From positions 9,067,501 to 9,131,500 of the forward strand of contig OU612074.1 in NCBI GenBank assembly GCA_914767715.1: a stretch of 64,000 nt of DNA. The letters are read 5' to 3'. Below, piece by piece: positions 55,801 to 64,000 of the stretch (position 1 is its first letter; every line of letters starts with the position of its first letter). Position numbers and translations under genes: made by a program. Origin of the DNA: Membranipora membranacea (taxonomy: Eukaryota > Bryozoa > Gymnolaemata > Cheilostomatida > Membraniporidae). Under the pieces are notes generated by a model. It made no database searches and had not been told where the DNA came from. It was given only the letters and a program-made list of their open reading frames with translations.

Positions 55801-58800
55801 TTGATAGTACAGTGGCTGTTCAGATCTGTTTTTGTAAATAGACAACTATTATATTATGCCTGGGTACAAGGAGGCTTAAAACATAAATTCCAGAATTATG
55901 TTTTGTTGGTCAAGAATGGCATCGGTCAAGTTATGAGTATATTTGTTGATTGAACAACTATTATAATTTCCTATTGGAATCACAAAAAGTTTTACCTGCT
56001 GTCAGTGTCACCGGGGCTATAGTTAGGGTTGTATAGTTTATTATCCATAATATAGTCCAAGACTGAGTCCTGCACTACATACTTCACGCTCTCATTTCTT
56101 CTAATAGCTCTCCTGTAAAACAAAATAATATATAATCTTAGATGTAAGAATAGGAGTGGAGCTCCCATATACGATAAAGCTATATATATAATGTTTGAAA
56201 CTGACAAATTGTGTGAGAAAACATGACAGGAATAACACCACGGGACATGTTATGCGCAAAAAACTGGAAGTACGAAATAAGTGTGATCTTGACGAAAGTA
56301 TCAAGGGATGGACAACTCCAATTAAGTGAAATATAACATAATTTAGGCTATAACCCAGTGTAAAGAATTTTTTTCATCAGGCTTGAAAACGGAGGTCTAT
56401 GGCTAGCGTAGAGTGGTTCTAGCTAGCATTGACCTAACTCTCTAAATATGACAAAAACACAAGCGCCTTTTAACAACCCTAGGGTAGATGAAAGATGACT
56501 TAATAGTGAAAAAATTACTGACCTGACTTTAGTTGAGGAGAAATCATCACCGATCCAATCTGTAACTATATGAATATTCTGAGAGTATTTAGTCAGCATA
56601 TCAGACTCATATACCATCTGATGTGGATCACTACCACTTCTGGTGATTACTACTATACCGTATTCTCTTACTATGTTCTCCATCTGTACAACAAAACAAC
56701 TTTATATTAGGAAGTAGGAGGTGGCTCAGTTGATTACAGCAGCGTTCCTTTCACATGCAAATGCTGAAGGTCGGAGGTTCGACTCCCACTGCAGTTCATC
56801 AACTACTAGTGTTAGGTTGTCCCCCAGGTGTCCTCCAGGAAAGCAACCTGGCGCAGATATTGCAGCCTTGTCCCTAAGGGAACTAATACTTCGCCGCCCA
56901 TGACAACTTGATTTTTGAACAACCATTTCTACCTCACACAGGTTTGAGACCATCTACAGATCAATTTATCTGTTGGGAGAGCTGTCACTCTAGTCCTTGG
57001 ACGATCTCGCTGTTCCCTTACTTTTTATCCTATATATTTTTTATTTCTTTTTATCACATAAGGGATCTTTTGTACAGAATATAGAAAAAGGAGAGCAGTC
57101 AGTACTGCTGTAGTTATGCGAGATTTTTACAATGCAAAGTTGTGTAAGATATTCTGAGAGTTGAATTGAACTTCTCAACAGTTACAGTAAATCAATGGCT
57201 TATAGTGCACATACGATTTTCAACAGCCTCAACCGAAAGTTTTCTAGCTAAAAGTTTAGTGCTTCAAAAGCCATGTACAGCTGTTTTATTTTCACGGAGA
57301 GGCAAATACTATAAGGATGAATCCTACTTGGTGCTCAATAGTTATCTGGCTCCAGCATGCACAATTAACTTGTTTATGTATGCTGAAGATATCTCATCAT
57401 TCTTAAGGTTCACATTCACTACAGTGCTGTCCCATGGGGAGACCAGGCACTTCTGGTTTTAAAATGAAATGCATGAACAGCGCTGCATGAGAGAGGAGTA
57501 ATGTGATTACACCAATCATGTAGGGTGTTCTACAGCTGTCACAATGTTACTTTCAGCTGTCACAATGTTACTCAACGAGTGAGAAAGTAGGAGTAAATGT
57601 CGCACTATTCGCTTTAGTGAGATTTGAAAAATAGGGGTGGCTTCATGATGCTGGGGATGGCCATAAGAAGGTTGTACTAGAAAAGGCTTCAAAACAGCGC
57701 ATGAATCATGGTTTCTAGCTGAATACCTGTGTGTTCTGCAGTGGTATGCGCACCACTGTATATTTTATATGTGATAAAATCTCAAATGAGCAGGCCAAGT
57801 GATAATGTAGAATAAACAACATTTCCTAATTACATCAAAACTTCGATCGGACAGTTAAAACATTTCAGGGATTATGGGCTAGCATTGTTTGTTGATTGCA
57901 AGGGCCTGATAGTAGATTGGAGAGGATGTTCTTAGGAAAGGAAGGCTGTACCTTACGTGACACCTACAGGTTAAAAATTAGCAATTCAACTCAAAAAAGG
58001 AGAACATTTGTTTTGAGATTATACTGGGTTTGCAGCTATATCAAATAATATTGATTCCAATACATAGAAACGCATGTCATCTACCAACACAGAAGAAAAA
58101 TGTAACCGAATCCAGTGACTTACATGTTCTTGGCTCCAAAGTCCGGGAACTTTGAAGCTTTCCAGCAGGTCAGAGCCACAGACAAGCATCAGTCTGGGGA
58201 CTGAGTTCTCGAGTTGGCCAGCAGAGCTAGACTTCCTTACCGAGCACTGATCTGTAAAAGTATACAGAAAAATTATTATAATGTGTTTAGAAGAAGAAGA
58301 ATGTTATACAATAAATATGAATTACTGCATACAAACATAGGAAATAAAACTTTCCATATTGTTCATGGTCACCCAACTAGAGTGCTGCTTTTAGGTAAAT
58401 TGGGGCATGCTGCCTAAGATGAGAGATATATCGGAGACGGTATAATAAAGTTGAAATTACTCTATTAATCTTGTTATTATATAAGGGGAAGTATGCAGTG
58501 AGTCTTAAGTGCACATCTGCTAAAAGCTTCCTGAATGTTAAAAGCATTAAAATCAGCAGCGATGCACAAAGTACATCGTTTATATCATCTAGTTATTATT
58601 GTATATCATATGTAGTACTTAGCCTAAAACTTTATAAAAGCAATCACTTCTTGAAACATAATGCATAAATTAAAAGACCCCTTTTTGCATCACATGCGTA
58701 TTCTCATCAATGACACTATTTTCTAACCCTATTTCTTATATGCAGTGTATATTTTCACAAGCAGTGAATGTGTTCCAGCAATCGTTTTCTCACAACTTAT

Positions 58801-61686
58801 ATAGTTAGTGATAGTAATAAAAGCCATCAACGGAAATTAAAGTACCCGATTTGCGTTTTCTTTTAGGACTTGGTTCCTGAGATGCCTTCTCGCTAGCTTC
58901 ACTACAGAGTACTGTATCCAGCCTCCTGTTCATACTATCCATAGATGGAGAGGTTAGCGTGTAGTTATCCTGCTCTGTCTCCCATGTGTCCACCCTGGGA
59001 ATAAATGTATAAATTAAGGCCTCTCTTAATTTACGTCTTGTTGTTTTATGCCAGGCCAGAAACCAGAGAGGTGGATTAAGGGTAAAAATGCTGAACGCAA
59101 ATCAAGTCAATTGAATTGAAAGCTTGCATAGAGAAGAAAACTAATTGTTTACTGTTTTTTTATGCGGAATTAATAGCTATAGAAAAAAAACACAAATTAT
59201 TGGTCTATTTTGGAGGACCAGACCAGGCCATTACTTTAGAGTAGCCTCAAATTACTTCCAAGGTGGTTGGTGAAGACTTCTTAATATATAACGTTCAAAT
59301 TGAGCGCACTACATCACTCATACCCTGTTTTACTGGGCAATTTTAACTGAGGCGTATATGGCTATCATAACATTCAGAAATACAGATTGATCTCAGCGAG
59401 CATAAATGTTCGCACAATTGAGTAAGAATATGATGAAATTACTATTGAGAAATAGTCGTCTCACCTCAACCATGGATTGGCCTTCACTGCCAACCTCAGC
59501 ATCTCCACTCTGTGTTTGGCTTCCAACAAACCCTAAATTTAATCGAAATATGAACATTATTTTCAACTGATCAAAGAGGGGAACACATTGGGACCCCTCG
59601 GCATGAGACCATGTTTACATTAATTGTATGTGCAGGTGATCCAGGGATAACACAATATAATCAGTTGATACAGAATAACCGGATGAGAGGAGAGATTGTT
59701 TTATTGCTTGCTCATGACAAACAAAATAACAGGCTAGCCAACATAAACAAGAAAATGGATGTTGCATCATGTAATTCATTTATCTGTAGTGTATATGCTA
59801 ACATAGTAGAAGGCTTCATTTATTTCTGTGGTCGTCTATAAGGGCGCCGCTGTCAGTTACTTTTTGTCACTGACAATAAGTTATAATGCAATAGTCTTAT
59901 CGGGATCGCGGTGAACACAACAAGTTCTGAAATCAATAGCCATTGATCACTGTCTTTTCACTGAGATCACAATCTATGGTTCTATGAGTGGCTTACTCAC
60001 CTCCTTTCCATATCCATCGTGTGCCGGAGAGAACACCCCTTGTTTAACCCGGTACCTCCCAGTTCTGTGTAAGGCATCTCGAGCTAGCTCTAAAGTCAGA
60101 ATAACAAAAGTTTATGACGTCACTCTTGCACCGAATCACCTCAATAGTTAGGCCTAGTTAGACATGGCCGGAGATGGTGTTTTAAGTTTGAACTCTGTTA
60201 TTTGTGTCATTTGCTTCCCACACACCGTCCACCAATGAACCACTAATTCCTGACCTTTGGTCCTACGGGGGAATCAGAGGGGTTATGCGCATGTGCAAAC
60301 ATCGAGAGCAGCGGGTTTATGGTGTCCCTGCTGATTTTGTAGATAGAGACCTAATTAAGAAGACATCATATTGAGCCTGCTATTAAAAATACAACAACAC
60401 AAATATTGAGTGAGATCGGTAGGAGAAAAACTGACTAGCTTAAAGTTTAGCAAAAGCAATTATTTGCAGTATGATAATGATAAGGCATAAATAAGGATGA
60501 AATTATTATTATAAATAGGGGAAGGCGGGGCACGTTGATCCACCCCACTTTTTTCAAATACCATTTTATGTTTTGAGTTTTCCCCTCCATCAGAGGTCAT
60601 GTGACCAAGGGCACCCTTTTTGAGCAGACAAAAATAAAGATAGCTACTAAGGGAAGATAATTATTTAGTGTTTCATTGTTTTTATCGTAAAAAGTAAATA
60701 ATGCGCTAATCGACGGAAATTTCATCTATTCTCAACAGGGCGTGACTGAGAATTTGCAACTTTTATTATGTGATAACATCATATTTAGTCTCAATTTCAC
60801 ATAATCTAAAATTATCTCTGATGGAGAGATTTTGTTAAACTTGAGTTGAAAGTGAAAAACAGGCTGTTGGGGCACGTTGAGCCATACCCGATGGGGCACG
60901 TTGAGCCATGCCCTGCAGTATATGAATGTTATATGATGAAAGTGTATATGAAGTATATGTACACAAAAACAGAAACATTGTAATTGATGTTTCTTGAATG
61001 AAGTTAGCAATTACTCTGAGTTCATTTTTCCCTTCACTTATCATCAAGTTTGCCGTGTGCAAGTTTTCCTCTACCGCAAATGTTTCGGAGATTTATTTTG
61101 TGTTGCGAATTATATTTTATAGTTCAATTGAGTGAAAAACTGCGCTGTTGCAATGAATTAGGTTGCTTTTCTTTATTTCTTATGGTTGCAATGAATTAAA
61201 AAGGTGTGACCAGCAAAGAGATGACCATAACAGAGTGGCTCAACGTACCCCATACAAAATTCGGACCCGCTTTCCAATTTTTTTTGAAACAGCAATATTT
61301 CCTTTTCTTGCTGCAGTAGGTTTCTGACCTCACTCATGTTGATGGAAGACATGAAGACCTATTTCAGTGCCAATTTCAGTTAATCTGGCGCCATTCAACT
61401 GCATGTTACAATCAAATATGTAAAAACTGGCTCAACGTACCCCGCCTTCCCCTAATCCATTCATTGAGGTAAAATTATAATAAAAAATAATAAATTATAC
61501 AATTGAATTACAATGAACAAACAAACAACTCGAGTTTGACCAATGAACTAAAACTAGGTTTAGTTCATTGGTTTGACCATAGGACTGCCGCAGTTCCTGA
61601 TTTTGGGCTGTGGCAGTCCTATGGGTAAGGTTTGACTTACTCACCAAGCATCCTCAAGTGTTTGTTTGTCACAGGATTAAAACATC
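52822..61686 (-). CDS. nmnat: Nicotinamide mononucleotide adenylyltransferase (NMNAT) with long C-terminal tail; first exon not found
   Basis: It makes NAD from NMN and ATP. Eleven exons join in frame: 61686-61645, 60089-60001, 59532-59465, 58994-58846, 58251-58124, 56683-56523, 56112-55996, 54665-54535, 54128-53840, 53397-53289, 53088-52822, about 516 residues. NMNAT motifs in order are the nucleotide-binding CFNPVTNKHLRMLELARD, TGRYRVKQGVFSPAHDGYGK, RVEMLRLAVKANPWLRVDTW, LMLVCGSDLLESFKVPGLW, REYGIVVITRSG, IHIVTDWIGDDFSSTKVR with the S-T-x-x-R signature, and RRAIRRNESVKYVVQDSV. The central insert holds PSPKRKRKS, in the place of the NMNAT1 nuclear signal. After the normal end of the enzyme comes about 210 residues rich in Ser/Thr/Pro, ending in a Cys- and Lys-rich segment (CGCGLISAFLRHMPRC). 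The first exon, with the start and the Gly preceding CFNP, was not located. Confidence 0.93.
54202..54302. repeat. Near-perfect 100-bp palindrome
   Basis: Arms of about 48 bases: ATACAAGAAAATTGTT then ATGTATCAAGAGAAATACAT on the left, mirrored on the right. The centre is TATATTATA. It sits in an NMNAT intron and looks like a foldback or MITE insertion. Confidence 0.85.
56719..56905 (+). mobile_element. tRNA-derived SINE, family B copy 2
   Basis: It has GTGGCTCAGTTGATTACAGC, then GGAGGTTCGACTCCCACTGC, CAGTTCATC, and a body with CAACCTGGCGCAGATATTGC and CCCTAAGGGAACTAATACTT. It is in opposite orientation to 30781-30990. It lies in the NMNAT intron upstream of the exon 56683-56523. Confidence 0.65.
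60516..61454. mobile_element. 939-bp terminal-inverted-repeat element
   Basis: The left end TAGGGGAAGGCGGGGCACGT and the right end read on the other strand as TAGGGGAAGGCGGGGTACGT match at 19 of 20 positions, continuing into TTGAGCCA. The motif GGGGCACGTTGAGCCAT is repeated twice inside (about 60869-60910), and ATGGGGTACGTTGAGCCA occurs inverted near 61230-61250. There is no transposase frame, so it is non-autonomous. It lies in the NMNAT intron 60090-61644. Confidence 0.75.
61534..61636. repeat. Two adjacent hairpins separated and flanked by GTTTGAC
   Basis: GTTTGAC occurs at 61534-61540, 61571-61577 and 61630-61636. Between the first two lies the perfect hairpin CAATGAACTA / TAGTTCATTG. 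Between the last two lies CATAGGACTGCCGCAG / CTGTGGCAGTCCTATG. The third GTTTGAC ends 6 bases before the NMNAT donor region (minus-strand exon ends at 61645). Confidence 0.8.
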
Positions 61687-62743
61687 CTATGCAAAATAAG
61701 ACAACAGGGGTCTTTGAGGTGCAACTTGCCATCACCCTAAACATAGGTGCCTATACAGCAGGTTGTTCTGGGTGGAAGTTAGTATAATGGTGCAGAACAC
61801 AACCTGAAATTGTCAATTTGCTTGCAACTCAAATCAAGGAGTTTGAAAACTCTGTAACTCCCTGCTGAAATCAAGTTTCACTTTGGGTTTGACCTTGACT
61901 ATATTAGCCTTGATCAGAAACCGGAAGCTTGTATAGATCGACCTTTTGTCCCATCTGTAAGCTATCACTTAACACTCATAGATTAACACAAGGTTTAGGA
62001 GCGACTCAACTTAATGAACCATAACAAACTCAGCAATGTCAAGGTCCGTGAATCGCGCCAGAAGTAAATTTTGTAGTAAATAGTAAAAAGAAAAGTGATT
62101 CCACACAAAAATAACATCCTCATACACTTCAAGGTCCTGAATGGGCATCAAACTCCCTTGTAGTAGATTTGGAACCATGTGAATTATAGGTAAGGCATCT
62201 ATTCCCCAAATTGAATAACCTTATGGGATGAATTGAATTTGTTTCATTCTCCAAAGCCAAACAAATCTAATCATCAATCAATCAGACCCTGATCAGACCA
62301 AGCCTCAAGGAGTCAGACAGAGACAGCTGGTGGTAAATCAGCTTATTTGAATGTTATAGGTTATATGCATAATAGCTAGAAAATAGGCCTATTCAAATCT
62401 CTAGTCCTTGGCCCTTCAATATAAATGAGTAAATTTTTGCATCTATCAAATAGTATTACTATTAGGAAGGCCTTGCTTGTTGTTGTGGGCCTGATGATAG
62501 TGATAAGCTAGCTATTCTCTCACACTCATCAGGGGAGGGACCATTCTCCCTACATTCACAGATATACTATAGTTCATAATGATAATAGTTTGCTGATTGT
62601 GCTGGCAGTGGACCTGGTATACACATACATCATATCTTGTTGTGCGCCTTTTTGTACCCTCTACTTTGTTTTGTAGACTTAGATTTAGACTCTCAGTTAT
62701 ATTTATACCCGTAAACGCATAATCCTTACATTGATACTGTAAT
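61687..62743. other. Divergent intergenic region between NMNAT and the next gene
   Basis: It should hold the promoters of both genes, and possibly the missing first exon of NMNAT. I scanned the minus strand for an exon ending in a Cys codon plus G before a GT donor and found none. Confidence 0.4.
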
Positions 62744-64000
62744 ATGGCAACAACATTAGCACGATTCTTCACCATCGTCAAATCAAGGTCTGACTCATCC
62801 AGCTCAGGCACTGCAGACCAAAGCAGCGGAGAGCTGAACTCACTATCAGGTAAGACTCGCTACAGAACAATAAGGCTGAATTGGGAATGACTGTACATGG
62901 CTGACACAAAAAGGATTAAGCTGTCTGGCACCTGTCACTCAGCTTGTAAGAGTCTCCTTTGTCTTTTAATTTTCCTGCTGATGGTATGGTTAGGCTAGCA
63001 TGAGCTCAAGGAAAAGTTTATTGAACTTACAACTTGAGCCTAAACGTTAGTTCCAATATACATAGGACAGTTCCAATATACATAGGACGCCTAAATGCTC
63101 CATGCATCAATGGTTTTAGAAGTAGCCTGTATGCTTGACATGATTGCAGTTCATGAAGTTGAAGGATTTGAGTCCTATTTTTTCACAGATCTTACGAAGA
63201 CTAAGCAGTCACCTTCACCCCTGCAACAAGACCATCAGCCTAAATCAACCAAAGAAGATAAGGCAGTATTACCAAAATATGAAGTCTCTTCAACTGCTAA
63301 TGTGGAACAAGAAAATGAGGAGGTGAAATATGAGGATTTTGTTAAGGACCTCAGAGGGGATAATAAATTAGCAAAGGAAACTATACAAGAGTCTAAAATC
63401 GTGAGTCTTAGTCTTCTACGCATGTAGGCCTATGTATGTGATAGTCTGAATTTGAAGTTGGCTTATTTCTGAGCTAAATTTTTTTGATAAGTTGGATAAA
63501 TTCAAAGAAGAAAAACGGTACGACCGATTTGGTACATATGTGGGGGACTCTTCACACAAATTGATATAGTTTGCAAATGTGATTGTAGGTCTAAAAGTTT
63601 ATTGCTGTTGTAGACGAATGTAGAGGATTCGGTGCCCTGTGGAGCCACAGTTGAGGAGTCAGGATCATCAACTTATTCTACAGCTGATGAGGCATTCATA
63701 AATAGTTCACAGTCTCTTTCACAGTCTGATACACAGACTCAATCACAGTCTGTCACACAGACTCATTCACAGTGTGATACACAGACTCAATCACAGTCTG
63801 TCACACAGACTCAATCACAGTCTGACACACAGGCTCAATCGCAGTTTGATACACAGACTCAATCACAGTCTGTCACACAGGCTCAATCGCAGTTTGATAC
63901 ACAGGCTCAATCACAGTCTGATACTCAGACTCATTCGCTGTCAAATCCACAGATTGTGAGCTCACCATCTGATGGTGACACACTAACTAAGTCTGAGAAG
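62744..64000 (+). CDS. Unrecognised Ser/Gln/Thr-rich protein (N-terminal part)
   Basis: Three exons are visible: 62744-62849, 63189-63400 and 63614 to at least 64000, joined in phases 1 and 0, about 234 residues so far. The start MATTLARFFTIVKSRSDSSS is the first ATG before a good gtaaga donor. Exon 2 encodes a charged segment including KYEDFVKDLRGDNKLAKETI. Exon 3 contains nine units of an 8-residue repeat (SQSDTQTQ type), encoded by a 24-bp tandem repeat. No domain is recognised. The gene runs off the right edge and is head-to-head with NMNAT. Confidence 0.65.
63045..63089. repeat. Direct 21-bp duplication
   Basis: GTTCCAATATACATAGGACA occurs twice in tandem, in the intron between the first two exons of the right-edge gene. 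Confidence 0.8.
63719..63934 (+). repeat. Coding 24-bp tandem repeat, nine units
   Basis: The unit is of the type TCACAGTCTGATACACAGAC with TCAA, 24 bases, kept in frame without any indel. Alternating GAT/GTC and CAC/CGC variants suggest expansion as 48-bp pairs. It lies inside the third exon of the right-edge gene. Confidence 0.9.

Noticed and set aside
62719-62811. Minus-strand segment ending before gtaagg as NMNAT exon 1
   Set aside because: Splicing to 61686 would create a stop codon (T plus GA), and the segment overlaps the first exon of the plus-strand gene.

Overview
The window comes from an animal nuclear genome, most likely an invertebrate. Its genes are split by GT-AG introns of about 100 to 3,000 bases, the DNA is AT-rich, and it carries LINE fragments, tRNA-derived SINEs and many small inverted-repeat elements. 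The products are animal-type: an SLC6 transporter, EGF-like secreted proteins and NMNAT. I cannot place the phylum from sequence alone. Every gene model was assembled by eye from splice signals, exon phase and family motifs, with no transcript support.

Layout. Positions 1-12370 hold three near-identical copies of a small secreted, cysteine-rich, EGF-like gene. Copy 1 (minus strand) is cut by the left edge. Copy 2 (minus) and copy 3 (plus) are complete and form a large inverted repeat with arms of about 2.6 kb. Dead LINE fragments lie between the copies. Positions 13963-24385 hold a 13-exon SLC6-family transporter (plus) whose ion-site residues appear to be largely replaced. A tRNA-Gln gene follows at 25472-25543. 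Positions 26842-38201 hold an 11-exon gene (minus) for a secretory-pathway JmjC protein with an EF-hand; it converges on the SLC6 gene. Positions 40936-46773 hold a 7-exon gene (minus) for an unrecognised type I membrane glycoprotein. About 6 kb without a confident gene follows. Positions 52822-61686 hold a nicotinamide mononucleotide adenylyltransferase (NMNAT, minus) with an unusually long C-terminal tail; its first coding exon was not found. From 62744 to the right edge a divergent plus-strand gene begins, encoding a Ser/Gln/Thr-rich protein with a 24-bp coding repeat.

The genes do not form an obvious pathway; this looks like an ordinary animal gene neighbourhood. The most noteworthy items are the inverted duplication of the secreted gene with a rewritten C-terminus in one copy, the SLC6 paralogue with altered ion-site residues, the NMNAT with both a nuclear-localisation-like insert and a Cys/basic C-terminal tail, and several small repeat families with recognisable ends, including a pair of hairpins separated and flanked by three copies of the same 7-bp sequence.
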